Assembly: GCA_963775315.1 (NCBI GenBank)
Contig: CAVZIN010000003.1
Span: forward strand, 62,001 to 126,000
DNA length: 64,000 bases
From: CAWGHZ01 sp963775315
GTDB taxonomy: Bacteria > Pseudomonadota > Alphaproteobacteria > MPNO01 > DASWLB01
Reading direction: 5' to 3'
A program made the translations under genes and the position numbers. Of the stretch, positions 17,920 through 26,601 are shown piece after piece. Each line of letters starts with the position of its first letter. Position 1 is the first letter of the stretch. The notes below the pieces were generated by a model. It did not search any database. It had not been told where the DNA came from and saw only the letters and a list, made by a program, of their open reading frames with translations.

Positions 17920-19383
17920 CTACGCTACTTTTCTGGGCGCCCGCGCCCGGCCGAGCGCCACCACGCGATCGACCAGCATGTCGACGTCGCGCTGGTCGGT
18001 GCGATGGTTGACGATCGCCGCGCGGATTGCGAGGGATGCGCCGATCCGCGTCGTCGACGGGGCACAAAGTCCCAATTCCTGGAGTTCAACTACGATTTCC
18101 GAATTGACCCGGTCGGGATCGAGTGCGCGGTATCGGAAGCACACGATGTTGAGCTGGACGGGAGCAAGCAGCTCGAGCTCGGGGGTGGCAACGATCCGGC
18201 TTTCGAGATGGCGCGCCAGGGCGCACGTCCGCGACATCGCGGCGCCCAGCGCTTCGGTCCCGTAGACCTTGAGCGTGAACCATGTCTTCAGCGCGCGGAA
18301 GCCGCGGGAAAGGTCGGGTCCCAGGTCGCACGGCCAGGGCGATCCGGCAGCGAGCCCTCGGCACTCGCGTTGCAAATAGCTGGCCGGTGAAGCGAAGGCT
18401 TTTTGGTGCAGCTCGCCGTCGCGCACCAATATGAAGCCCGCGTCGTATGGCACCTGTGCCCATTTGTGGAAATCGAGCGCGATCGAGTCGGCACGCTGGA
18501 TGCCGTCGAGCCTCGGCGCAAGGTCAGGGGCCATTATCGCGACGGCGCCAATCGCACCGTCGACGTGGAACCACAGCTTGTTGCGTTCGGCAATCGTCGC
18601 CAATGCCGAGAGATCGTCGAACGCACCGATATCGACGGTTCCTGCCGTCCCGACGATCAGGAAGGGAGTGAAGCCTTCCTTGCGGTCGCGATCGATTGCA
18701 GCCGACAGCGCGTCGATGTCGATCTGGTGATGATCATTGATCGGAATGACGCGAAGGGCGGCCGTGCCGAAGCCGGAAGCGTCCATGGCCTGCGCGATGC
18801 ATCCATGCGCCGCAGCGGAAGTGTAAGCGACCAGCCGCGTGGCGCGGGAGGCGAGCCCGTCCTGCCGCACTTCCGCTCCCAACTCCCTGGTGCGGGCGAT
18901 CAAGACGCCGATCAGGTTCGCCATCGACGAGCCGGTGACGAATATGCCGCTTGCTGCGCTCGGGAACGCAAAGAGCTGGCTCAGCCAGCGGACCACCGAA
19001 CGCTCCACCTCGATCGGGATGTGGTCGCGCCCTCCGAGATTCGCGTTGAGGCCGGCGGCCAGCATTTCGGCCAGCATGCCAACGACGTTGCCGCCGCCAT
19101 GCACCCAGCCCATGAACCCCGGATGGGAATTGCCCGTGGCGTAGGGAAGGACATAGCGCATGAACTCGTGATGCACCTCCGCCAGGTCGGTCGGATGAAC
19201 CGGCACCGGCTCATGGAAGTGCGCGCGAACGTTCTCCGGGATCGGCTGCCAGACGGGACGGTCCCGGAGATGCTCGACGTAATCGAGGATGTCGTCGAGC
19301 ATGCGATGCCCCTGTGACCGGAGCTGCGCCCAATCGGACGGATCGAGGCCGACGGCGGGGTGGGGCGGCGAGTGATTTTTCAT
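17920..19383 (-). CDS. PLP-dependent group II amino-acid decarboxylase
   Basis: Decarboxylase of the aromatic-amino-acid/glutamate/histidine class, 487 residues, normal length. Visible features: HPGFMGWVHGGGNVVGML near the substrate site, FVTGSSMANL (cofactor phosphate), HVDGAIGAVA (Asp to the pyridine nitrogen) and DFHKWAQVPYDAG with the Schiff-base Lys near 304. I chose the ATG at 19383; a TTG 21 bases upstream is an alternative. The substrate cannot be read reliably, although the overall pattern is nearer to aromatic decarboxylases than to GadB. First gene of a two-gene operon with the ATP-grasp gene. Confidence 0.88.
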   Translation of the reverse strand: MKNHSPPHPAVGLDPSDWAQLRSQGHRMLDDILDYVEHLRDRPVWQPIPENVRAHFHEPVPVHPTDLAEVHHEFMRYVLPYATGNSHPGFMGWVHGGGNVVGMLAEMLAAGLNANLGGRDHIPIEVERSVVRWLSQLFAFPSAASGIFVTGSSMANLIGVLIARTRELGAEVRQDGLASRATRLVAYTSAAAHGCIAQAMDASGFGTAALRVIPINDHHQIDIDALSAAIDRDRKEGFTPFLIVGTAGTVDIGAFDDLSALATIAERNKLWFHVDGAIGAVAIMAPDLAPRLDGIQRADSIALDFHKWAQVPYDAGFILVRDGELHQKAFASPASYLQRECRGLAAGSPWPCDLGPDLSRGFRALKTWFTLKVYGTEALGAAMSRTCALARHLESRIVATPELELLAPVQLNIVCFRYRALDPDRVNSEIVVELQELGLCAPSTTRIGASLAIRAAIVNHRTDQRDVDMLVDRVVALGRARAPRKVA

Positions 19384-19601
19384 TCCGTACCCGGTATCGG
19401 CCAAATTCGTTAACGGTCCTTAACCAGAAGGGCAGGGAGCGAAGAAATTTTTGCGGAGAATTTTGGAGCTCGGACAGGCGGTTTGGCCGGTGGACGCCCA
19501 GATTCGTGGCTAAATGACCTTCGGCCAATTGACCGGTGTGGCGCCCTTGAAGCGATCCATCCGGTAGGTGGACTGCTGGCCTGTAAGGGGGATGGGGCGG
19601 T

Positions 19602-19667
19602 CGGTGCGGACCTTGGGGCCACACGCTTCTTCTTGCCGCGATGGCGCCCGCTCGACGTCACCCGATG
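19602..19667 (+). repeat. 66-bp dispersed direct repeat, copy 2
   Basis: Matches 16464-16532 in the same orientation (CGGTGCGGA, then CCTTGGGGCC, to CACCCGATG). Its end covers the last codons and stop of the SDR gene at 19658, so that gene's 3' end is part of the repeat. The hairpin of copy 1 is degraded here. Confidence 0.75.
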
Positions 19668-20410
19668 CTGACGTACCAGGCGCCGTTCATGTGGATGGTC
19701 TCGCCGGTGATGTAGCGCCCGTTCGGCCCGACCAGGAAGCGCACCATCGCCGCCACCTCCTCCGCCGTGCCGGCGCGCCCCACCGGGATCGGCTTCTCGC
19801 GGAAATGCGCCGACATGCCGCCGGGCTCGGAGGGCCGCTCGAGATGGCCGGGCGCGATACAGTTGACGGTGACGCCCTGGGGCGCGAGCTCGACCGCGAG
19901 GGCGCCGGTGAAGCCGGCGAGCCCCGCTTTCGCCGCGGCGACCGCCGTGCGGTTCTTCACGCCGGCGTGACCCGAGACGCCGCCGATATTGACGATGGCG
20001 CCCGTGCCGTGGGCGAGGAGGTGGGGCAGCGCCGCGCGGGTGCAGAGGAAGGCCGCGTCGACGGTGGAAGCCTGCACCTCGCGCCACTCGGCGAACGAGG
20101 TCTCGCCGATCGGCTTCGCGACGCGGTTGGAGATGTTGTTGACCAGCACGTCGAGCCGACCGAACGCCTCGGCCGCGGCGGCGACGAGCCCCTCCGCCGC
20201 CTCCGGCACGGTGAGGTCGGCGAGGTGCACGATGGCCTTGCCGCCCCTGGCCCGCACCTCGTCCGCCACCGCCTCGGCCGCTTCGCGCGACGTGCGCGCG
20301 TTGATCGCCACCGAGGCGCCCGCGTCGGCCAGAGCCAGCGCGATCGTCCGGCCGAGATTCTGCGCGCTGCCGGTGACGATGGCGGCGCGGCCCTCGAGCT
20401 CGCGCGTCAG
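19658..20410 (-). CDS. short-chain dehydrogenase/reductase
   Basis: Classical SDR oxidoreductase. The cofactor motif TGSAQNLGR lies upstream of the first ATG or GTG in this frame, so the usable start must be further back. A CTG at 20410 overlaps the TGA of the preceding gene and gives about 250 residues, the normal size. NNISNR, then VNIGGVSGHAG, follow as usual. The catalytic Tyr of YxxxK is not where expected: the segment reads NRTAVAAAKAGLAGF, keeping Lys but with Val-Ala-Ala in place of Tyr-x-x, so activity may be altered. The last codons lie in repeat copy 2. Confidence 0.75.
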   Translation of the reverse strand: MTRELEGRAAIVTGSAQNLGRTIALALADAGASVAINARTSREAAEAVADEVRARGGKAIVHLADLTVPEAAEGLVAAAAEAFGRLDVLVNNISNRVAKPIGETSFAEWREVQASTVDAAFLCTRAALPHLLAHGTGAIVNIGGVSGHAGVKNRTAVAAAKAGLAGFTGALAVELAPQGVTVNCIAPGHLERPSEPGGMSAHFREKPIPVGRAGTAEEVAAMVRFLVGPNGRYITGETIHMNGAWYVSIG

Positions 20411-20913
20411 GCCGCCACCTCGTACTTGTCGCGCCGCATCCCCGCCAGGTTGATTCCCTCGATGCGGATCAGCCGGGTGGTGGATTCGCGCCGCGGCGAA
20501 TGCAGGTCACCCTCGTTGTAGACATGTGCGACTCCGGGGGTGAGGTCGTAGGTCCGCACCTTCGCGACCTTGCCTGGCCCGCCGCTCGCCGGCTTGGCGA
20601 CGCAGCGCCAGTCGGTCATCTCGGTCACGCCTGCGGCCTGGCCGTAGATCGCCCAGCTCGGCCCGTGGTCGTGCGGGTTCGACCCGCGCGCGCCCTTGAA
20701 CACGTGCGCCAGGATGCAGAAATGCAGGTCCGGATCCTCGTACAGGATCTTCCGCTCGTCCTCATTGTCGGGGCCGAGATAGGCGGCGACGAACTCGGGG
20801 TCGGCGCAGGCCTTCTCGACGTACCTGCGCACCTCCTCGCGTCCGGCCGGGCCGGGATCCTTCAAGAGCGCCTTGCGGCAATCTTGCGAGAACTGTTCCA
20901 GCGTGTAGCTCAT
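20407..20913 (-). CDS. cysteine-dioxygenase-like cupin enzyme
   Basis: A small thiol-dioxygenase-like cupin of 168 residues. The first cupin motif is NPHDHGPSWAIYG (His pair for iron), and the later His is in DLHSPRR. Related enzymes oxidise cysteine or 3-mercaptopropionate to a sulfinate. The ATG at 20913 has GGAGG 8 bases upstream; an in-frame ATG at 20982 adds a basic tail without support. It overlaps the SDR gene's probable CTG start by 4 bases, so both are probably expressed together. Confidence 0.72.
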   Translation of the reverse strand: MSYTLEQFSQDCRKALLKDPGPAGREEVRRYVEKACADPEFVAAYLGPDNEDERKILYEDPDLHFCILAHVFKGARGSNPHDHGPSWAIYGQAAGVTEMTDWRCVAKPASGGPGKVAKVRTYDLTPGVAHVYNEGDLHSPRRESTTRLIRIEGINLAGMRRDKYEVAA

Positions 20914-21010
20914 CGCGCTCCTCCGTCGCTTCGCATGGGCGGCAACGGCCGGAAGTCTAGCACCATCGGGCGCCTCGAACACAAGCGTGGATCGGCCGGA
21001 GCCTGGTCAC

Positions 21011-21036
21011 GGAACCCGCCGCCCGACAGCTCCGTT
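21011..21036 (+). promoter_or_regulatory. EcfG general-stress promoter
   Basis: GGAAC (21011-21015), 17 bases, CGTT (21033-21036): an exact match to the alphaproteobacterial sigma-EcfG consensus GGAAC-N16/17-CGTT. It lies 32 bases before the ATG of the small protein at 21069. Confidence 0.72.
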
Positions 21037-21068
21037 CGCCCATCGTATCGATGGCGAGGGAGAGGATC

Positions 21069-21359
21069 ATGGCCAGCCACGAGGCGCAGACGACGACCGA
21101 CCACCAGACGATCCGGCGCTGGGCCGAGGCGCGCGGCGGCAAGCCGGCGGCGGTTTCCGCGACGCACAAGGGCGACGACGCGGGCATCCTGCGGATCGAT
21201 TTCGACGCGCCGGAGGAAGGGCTCGAGCCCATTTCCTGGGATGCGTTCTTCGAGAAGTTCGAGGAGAGCCGGCTCGCCCTCCTCTATCAGGACAAGACCC
21301 AGTCGGGCGAGACCAGCCGCTTCTTCAAGCTCGTCCGCCGCGACGACGCCAGCCATTAG
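21069..21359 (+). CDS. conserved small stress-associated protein
   Basis: A 96-residue soluble protein with the pattern TTDHQTIRRWAEARGGKPA, GILRIDF, WDAFFEKFEESRLALLYQD. This family is widespread in Proteobacteria, sometimes mislabelled as a glucan-branching enzyme; it is far too short for that and has no known activity. The ATG at 21069 follows GAGAGG by 5 bases. An exact EcfG promoter upstream suggests general-stress expression. It converges with the glycan operon and overlaps its last gene by 4 bases. Confidence 0.8.
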   Translation: MASHEAQTTTDHQTIRRWAEARGGKPAAVSATHKGDDAGILRIDFDAPEEGLEPISWDAFFEKFEESRLALLYQDKTQSGETSRFFKLVRRDDASH

Positions 21360-22168
21360 GCCGGCGTTCGCCGCGTCCCGCCCGACCAGGCGCGGCCGGT
21401 GGCGGCGGACCATTCCTCGACGCGGCCGAACGGGCGCGCGTCAGGATCGGAGGCACAGACATAGATCTCGTGGCCGGGCCGGGCCAGGATGCGAAAGCCG
21501 GCGGCGCGCAGCATCGCCTCGACGGCCGCCTCGTTGGCCGCCCACCACACCGTGGGGTCGCCCGCGAAGTCGCCCTCGACGAAGCTGAGCCGGGGCCAGC
21601 CGGGCGCCGCCATCGCCTGCCGGGTCTGGAACTCCAGCCGGTCAGGCGCCGGCGCGGAAGTTGGTTCGCCCGGCACCGTCAGGGTTTGGAACACCATCAG
21701 CCGCGGCGCGAGGCGCGCCATTGTGTCGAGCGCCAGCATCGGGTACCGCAGATGGTAGGCGACGCCCATGAAGAACACGAGGTCGTAGCGCGTCCGGCTG
21801 CGCGCCAGCGCGTGGATCTGGCGGCGCTGGAACCGAACCCGGCCGGCGAGCCCCATCCGCCGCGCCGCCCAGCGCGCCTGCTTCAGATAGTGGTCGTCGC
21901 AGTCGATGCCGGTGACGCGCGCGCCGCGCCTGGCCAACTCGAAGGCATAGAACCCGGCGTTGCAACCGATCTCCAGCGCGCGCCAGCCGTCGAGGTCGCC
22001 GGGCAGGTGCGGTGCGATCTCGCGCCATTTCCAGGCGGGGAAGTCGCCGAACGGGTGGTCGGGCCGCGTCTCGCGCCCGTCCGGCAAATGCAGGTTCTGG
22101 AACCACGGCCCCAGCGCGGCGATGGCGTCGCGCTCGACGGGATCGGCCCGGCGCTCGGCCACGGTCAC
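21356..22168 (-). CDS. SAM-dependent methyltransferase of glycan cluster (TIGR04290-like)
   Basis: Class I methyltransferase, 270 residues, resembling the glycosyltransferase-associated family TIGR04290. The SAM motif ALEIGCNAGFYAFELARRG is followed by GIDCDDHYLKQA, and DLVFFMGVAYHLRYP is the family's characteristic middle. It most resembles enzymes related to tRNA carboxymethoxyuridine synthesis but occurs with sugar genes, so a glycan O-methylation role is inferred. The GTG at 22168 overlaps the upstream glycosyltransferase stop (GTGA). Last gene of the operon. Confidence 0.82.
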   Translation of the reverse strand: MTVAERRADPVERDAIAALGPWFQNLHLPDGRETRPDHPFGDFPAWKWREIAPHLPGDLDGWRALEIGCNAGFYAFELARRGARVTGIDCDDHYLKQARWAARRMGLAGRVRFQRRQIHALARSRTRYDLVFFMGVAYHLRYPMLALDTMARLAPRLMVFQTLTVPGEPTSAPAPDRLEFQTRQAMAAPGWPRLSFVEGDFAGDPTVWWAANEAAVEAMLRAAGFRILARPGHEIYVCASDPDARPFGRVEEWSAATGRAWSGGTRRTPA

Positions 22169-23250
22169 GCCTCCGCGGGGCTCGCGGCCCGGCAGGAAAG
22201 CAGCAGCGTCTCGAGCTCCGCGGCGCGGCAGGCGGCGGTGTGCTCGGCCATTACGCGCCGCCGCGCCGAGTTCGCGATGGCGTTGCGCGTCGTGTCGGGC
22301 GTGTCGCGCAGGATCGCCACCGCCTCGTCGGTGTCGCGCGCGATCAAAATGTCGCGCCCGGGCGTGAAGAACTGATCGATCCCGTCCCACCGGTCGCTGA
22401 CGATCGGCACGCCGCACGCGGCCGCCTCGAACAGCCGCACGCTCGGCGACCAGCCGGCTTCGGTCATCGCTTTCCGCGTGATGTTCAGGGTGAAGCGCTG
22501 GGCCGAGTAGAAGGCGCGGTGCGCGCCGGGCGCGACGTGCTCGATCCGCTCGACGTTCGCCGGCCACTGGATGTCGGCCGGGTATTGCGGGCCGCCGACG
22601 ACGAAGCGCGCGTCGGCCATCTCGCCCGCCGGGCCGAGCAGCAGCGCGTCGAGACCCGGCTGGCGGTCGTCGCTGTAGGTACCGAGATAGCCGAGCAGCC
22701 AGCGGCGATCGACGCGCTCCGGGTAATGCAGCTCGGGATCGACGGCGCAGTAGAGCGCCGCAGCGCGCCTGGCGCCGAACCTTCGCTCGATGCGGGCGAG
22801 CATCGGACCGCCGGTGAAGGAGAGGTAGAGATCGAAGCGCGGCACCAGCGCGCGAGAGAGATAGGCGCAGTCGCCGGTCTCCAGCGCCGCCACCGTGATC
22901 GGCGTGTCGATATCGTAGAATGCGGTTGCCCCGCGCGTCGTATCGCACACCCAGCCCGCCACTGCGATCCCGTCCGGCACGTAGGAGCCGACGATCACCG
23001 CGGCCGCCTCGCGCACCAAGGCCGAGAATCGGTCGCGAAGCTCCTCGGTCGAGCCGTAGAGGTGCGTTCGCCCATAGGGCGGGTCGGGCAGGTCGCGGTT
23101 CGCTGCGTACCATTCGACATCGCGCTCGAGGAACGTCACCTCGTGGCCGCGCCGGACAAGCTCGCGCACCAGCCCGCGATAGGTGGTCGCGTGCCCGTTG
23201 CCCCAGGACGAGGTGATCGAGAGCCCGCAGATGACGATGCCGAGACTCAT
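22165..23250 (-). CDS. CgeB-like glycosyltransferase
   Basis: GT-B fold glycosyltransferase of the CgeB type, 361 residues. The start SLGIVICGLSITSSWGNGHA with a TYRGLVREL helix is the family's nucleotide-fold opening. The carboxy-terminal motif SVRLFEAAACGVPIVSD is the donor-binding Glu loop. It overlaps the neighbouring genes by 4 bases (ATGA) on each side. Paralogous to the next upstream gene; donor and acceptor sugars are unknown. Confidence 0.85.
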   Translation of the reverse strand: MSLGIVICGLSITSSWGNGHATTYRGLVRELVRRGHEVTFLERDVEWYAANRDLPDPPYGRTHLYGSTEELRDRFSALVREAAAVIVGSYVPDGIAVAGWVCDTTRGATAFYDIDTPITVAALETGDCAYLSRALVPRFDLYLSFTGGPMLARIERRFGARRAAALYCAVDPELHYPERVDRRWLLGYLGTYSDDRQPGLDALLLGPAGEMADARFVVGGPQYPADIQWPANVERIEHVAPGAHRAFYSAQRFTLNITRKAMTEAGWSPSVRLFEAAACGVPIVSDRWDGIDQFFTPGRDILIARDTDEAVAILRDTPDTTRNAIANSARRRVMAEHTAACRAAELETLLLSCRAASPAEA

Positions 23251-24332
23251 TCGGCCGCCGATATTTCGGCCTGGCCGTAGAGCAGCGCCTCGACCAGCGC
23301 CGCGCGCTGCGCATAGGTGTGGTGGGCGAGGACGCGGGCGCGGGCCGCGCGGCCGATCTCGGCGGCGGCCTGCATGGTGGTGCGGCCCAGATGCGCGGCG
23401 ACGTCGGCGCCGTGGGCGGCGACCAAAATCTCGCGTCCCGGCTCGAGGAACGTCTCGATCCCCTCCCACGCGTCGGAGATCAGGCAGGCGCCGGCGCCCG
23501 CCGCCTCGAACACGCGCGTCGCGGGCGAGAAGCCGAACCGGGCCATCAACTCGCGGCTGATGTTGAGGACGCAGCGCGCCGAGCAGTTGATGACGTTGTG
23601 GTCGCGGGTGAAGACGTGGCCGATGGCGCGTACGTTGGGTGGCACCTCGGCGCCCGGCCAGCCGTTCCCGCCCAGAAGAATGCGGTCCTCCGGTCGGCGG
23701 CGCGCCGCTTCGAACAGGAACGCGTCGACCCTCGCCTCGCGATCGGGCAGCCTGTTGCCGACGAAGGCGAGGTCGGCGGCGAAGCTTACCGACGGCGGAA
23801 CCGGATGGTGCGTTTCTGGATCGACGGCGTTGTAGATCGGCGTGCAGGCGCGCGCGCCGAGCGCCCGATAGGCGCGGCATACCGGCTCGCCGCCGCCATA
23901 GGTCAGCACCCGGTCGAAGCGCGGGATCAACGAGCGCAGCCGGTCGTTCGGATCCGCCGCGATGGATTCCAGCGTCGCCGGCGCATCGACGTCCCAGAAG
24001 ATGGCGGCCCGGTGCGGGACGCGTAGCGCGACCACCGCTGCCTCCAGCTCGGCGTCGAGCACGCCGACACCCGATGCCTTCACCACCACGTCCGCCGATG
24101 TCGCCTCGTCGAGCGCGCGTTCCATCCCGTCCGCGGTCGGCGCGTAGACCACGACGCGCGCCCAATCCGGGTCGGGCATGTCGCGATGGGCCTGACGTTC
24201 GAACGCGTCGGGCTCGTAGAACGCGATCTCGTGTCCGCGCGTGGCCAGCGCCTTCAGAAGGCCGCGATAGTAGGTGGCGGCGCCGTTCCAGTAAGCGGAG
24301 ACGAGGCTCGATCCGAAGAACGCAATCCGCAT
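23247..24332 (-). CDS. CgeB-like glycosyltransferase
   Basis: 361 residues, GT-B fold. It opens MRIAFFGSSLVSAYWNGAAT with a TYYRGLLKAL helix, and the donor loop is TRVFEAAGAGACLISD. FTRDHNVINCSARCVLNIS is typical of CgeB proteins. It shares the plan of its two CgeB-type neighbours, which suggests successive transfers to one oligosaccharide. Its ATG shares one base with the stop of the upstream gene. Confidence 0.85.
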   Translation of the reverse strand: MRIAFFGSSLVSAYWNGAATYYRGLLKALATRGHEIAFYEPDAFERQAHRDMPDPDWARVVVYAPTADGMERALDEATSADVVVKASGVGVLDAELEAAVVALRVPHRAAIFWDVDAPATLESIAADPNDRLRSLIPRFDRVLTYGGGEPVCRAYRALGARACTPIYNAVDPETHHPVPPSVSFAADLAFVGNRLPDREARVDAFLFEAARRRPEDRILLGGNGWPGAEVPPNVRAIGHVFTRDHNVINCSARCVLNISRELMARFGFSPATRVFEAAGAGACLISDAWEGIETFLEPGREILVAAHGADVAAHLGRTTMQAAAEIGRAARARVLAHHTYAQRAALVEALLYGQAEISAAE

Positions 24333-25471
24333 CAGACGAGGCTCCCGGCAAGTACGGGCCGTGGTTCCGGCGCGCGCCCCAGCGCATTGAGAATGTCCAT
24401 CAGCTCGTCCACCCGGTGCGCGCACGTATGGCGCGCGCGGATGGTGCGAAGGCCGTTGGCGGCGAGCTGCGCCGCGAGCGCGTCGTCGGACGCGACGGCC
24501 TTGAGGTGCGCGGTCATTTCCGCGCCGTCGCGCGCGCGGAGATAGTCTTCGTGACCGAACAGCCCCTCGGCGTCGTCCCACGGCGCGGACACCAGCGGAA
24601 TGCCGCAGGCCAGCGCCTCGAACATGCGGATGGTGGGGATGCCGGGCAGGGCGCGGGCGTAGGGCCGGCGCGGCACGTGCACCGTTACCCGGTGCGCGGC
24701 GAAGGCGTCGGGCACGCGATGGTTGGCGATCCAGCCTTCGTAGCCGATGCCGTGGTGGCGCAGCAGCTCGCGCGCGTGGCGCGGGTACCGCACGCCATGC
24801 ACGCGTGCGGGCAGGCCCAGCGCATGCGCCGGCTCGACCAGGAAGGTGCGCAGCTCGCGGCTCCGCTCGCCGTCGCCCCAATTGCCGATCCAAATCAGAC
24901 CGGCGCGCGCTTCCGGCTTCGGCGCGCCGGCGGGATCGGGGCGGAACACCGCCGTGTCGGCGGCCTCGTGCCAGGTCCAGGCGCGGCGGCCCCAGCCGCG
25001 AGCGCGGTAGGCCTCCGCCAGCACCGCGCCGAAGGCGAGCACGCCGTCGTAATCCTCGATGCCCATGGCGTCGAGCTCGTCCGGCGCCGTGAGGGCACGG
25101 TGGTGGGTGTCGTGGAACAGCAGGCGGAAGCGGCCGCCCGCGGCGCGTCGCCGCCCGATCGCCCGTGCCAGCGCGGGGTCGGTCCATTCGTGCACGATCA
25201 CAAGCTCGGCGCCGTCGAGCGCGGCGTCGAGTTCGAGCGTCTCCGAGTCGTAGAGCCACGGGCGGAGATGGGGAAAGCGCAGCTCGACATCGGCAAGCGC
25301 CGCCGGACCCTGTTCCGCCAGCAGGTGCGTCCGGCTCCACCCGTCCTCCGGCTCGAACACCGCGAGATCGTGGCCGCGCCGCATCAGCTCGCCCGCGATG
25401 CCGCGCATGAAGTGGGCGTTGCCGTGGTTCCAGTCCGAGAGGATGGAATGGCAGAAGAGCGCGATCTTCAC
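24332..25471 (-). CDS. CgeB-like glycosyltransferase
   Basis: 379 residues from a GTG that overlaps the upstream stop (GTGA). It opens VKIALFCHSILSDWNHGNAH. The middle FHDTHHRALTAPDELDAMGI is characteristic of the CgeB/DUF3880-type family, and the donor loop is TIRMFEALACGIPLVSA. Third of three related transferases in a row, with low mutual similarity outside the motifs. Confidence 0.84.
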   Translation of the reverse strand: MKIALFCHSILSDWNHGNAHFMRGIAGELMRRGHDLAVFEPEDGWSRTHLLAEQGPAALADVELRFPHLRPWLYDSETLELDAALDGAELVIVHEWTDPALARAIGRRRAAGGRFRLLFHDTHHRALTAPDELDAMGIEDYDGVLAFGAVLAEAYRARGWGRRAWTWHEAADTAVFRPDPAGAPKPEARAGLIWIGNWGDGERSRELRTFLVEPAHALGLPARVHGVRYPRHARELLRHHGIGYEGWIANHRVPDAFAAHRVTVHVPRRPYARALPGIPTIRMFEALACGIPLVSAPWDDAEGLFGHEDYLRARDGAEMTAHLKAVASDDALAAQLAANGLRTIRARHTCAHRVDELMDILNALGRAPEPRPVLAGSLV

Positions 25472-26601
25472 AGCGCGGGCTCCAGCCGCCGGGTACGGGC
25501 GCGCCCGCCGGTCAACGCCGCGTACGCGTCGCAATAGAGATCGACCATGCGTGGCGCCGAGAAGCGCCGCGCATGCAGCCGGGCGGCCTCGCCCAGCGCG
25601 CGGCAGCCATCCTCGTCCGCCATCAGCCCGGAGAGGGCGCGGGCCAGGAGATCGGGCCGGGCTGGATCGACGAACATGGCCGCGCCGTCCCACAGCTCGC
25701 GGAGCGTTGGGATGTCGCCGAGCACCAGCGCCGCGCCCGCCATGGCCGCTTCGAGCACCGCCAGCCCGAACGGCTCGTAGCGCGCGGGGTGTGCGAAGAT
25801 CGCCGCCTCGCCGAGCCAGCGCGCAAGTTCAGGCTCCGCGAGCCTCCCGAGCCAGGTGACGCTGTCCGGCGGCACGTCCCCTCCGCCGCCGTCGGGCGCG
25901 GCGACGTCGCCCGCCACCAGCACCGGCCAGGGCAGGTCGCATCCGGCCTCGGCCATTGCGCGGACGTTCTTCGCCTCGTCCCACAGGCGTCCGCAGCCGA
26001 ACACGCAGCGCCGCTTCGGCAAGGGCGGGAAGCGCCGCCCGTCGCGCCCGTTCGGGATGACGGCACACCGTCCCGGTGCGCCGTAGATCGCCGCGATCTC
26101 GGCGAGGAACGCGCGCGTCGGCGCGACCAGCAGCCCGGCGGCGGCAATTCCCTCGGCAACGCGGCTCCGGTAGATGTCCCATTCCGCTGGCGCGTCGCAC
26201 CCGCGGCAGGCACGCCACCACGAGGCGACGCAGGAATGGGCCACCGCGACGGTCGGCGCGCGCCAGCCCAGCGCCGCATGAGCGTACCCGTTGAGATGCA
26301 CCAGGTCGGGCCGCACGCGCCGCTCGAGCGCGAGCAGCCATTCGCCCTGGCGGAGCACGTCGCATTCGGCGCCCGGCATCCATTCGAGCCGCCCGCCCAG
26401 TGTCTCGACCACGAGGCGCGGGATCGACTGCGCCTCGGCGCGCTGCGCCGCGCTGGGTGCCGGGCCGAGCGCGCAGAGCGTCACCTCGGTGCCTCGGGCG
26501 GCGAGGCCCCGCGCCAGCTCGATCGCGTAGGTCCAGACGCCGCCGACCGCGTCGGTGGTCATCAGCACGCGCCGCGGCGCATCGGCGACGGACGGCCTCA
26601 T
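25468..26601 (-). CDS. GT4-family glycosyltransferase
   Basis: 377 residues. The amino-terminal domain opens with VLMTTDAVGGVWTYAIELAR, as in GT4 enzymes with a glycine-rich acceptor loop. IPNGRDGRRF and the donor loop YEPFGLAVLEAAMAGAAL with E-x7-E complete the family pattern. It is the only GT4 member in the operon and may start the glycan. It overlaps both neighbours by 4 bases. Confidence 0.88.
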   Translation of the reverse strand: MRPSVADAPRRVLMTTDAVGGVWTYAIELARGLAARGTEVTLCALGPAPSAAQRAEAQSIPRLVVETLGGRLEWMPGAECDVLRQGEWLLALERRVRPDLVHLNGYAHAALGWRAPTVAVAHSCVASWWRACRGCDAPAEWDIYRSRVAEGIAAAGLLVAPTRAFLAEIAAIYGAPGRCAVIPNGRDGRRFPPLPKRRCVFGCGRLWDEAKNVRAMAEAGCDLPWPVLVAGDVAAPDGGGGDVPPDSVTWLGRLAEPELARWLGEAAIFAHPARYEPFGLAVLEAAMAGAALVLGDIPTLRELWDGAAMFVDPARPDLLARALSGLMADEDGCRALGEAARLHARRFSAPRMVDLYCDAYAALTGGRARTRRLEPAL

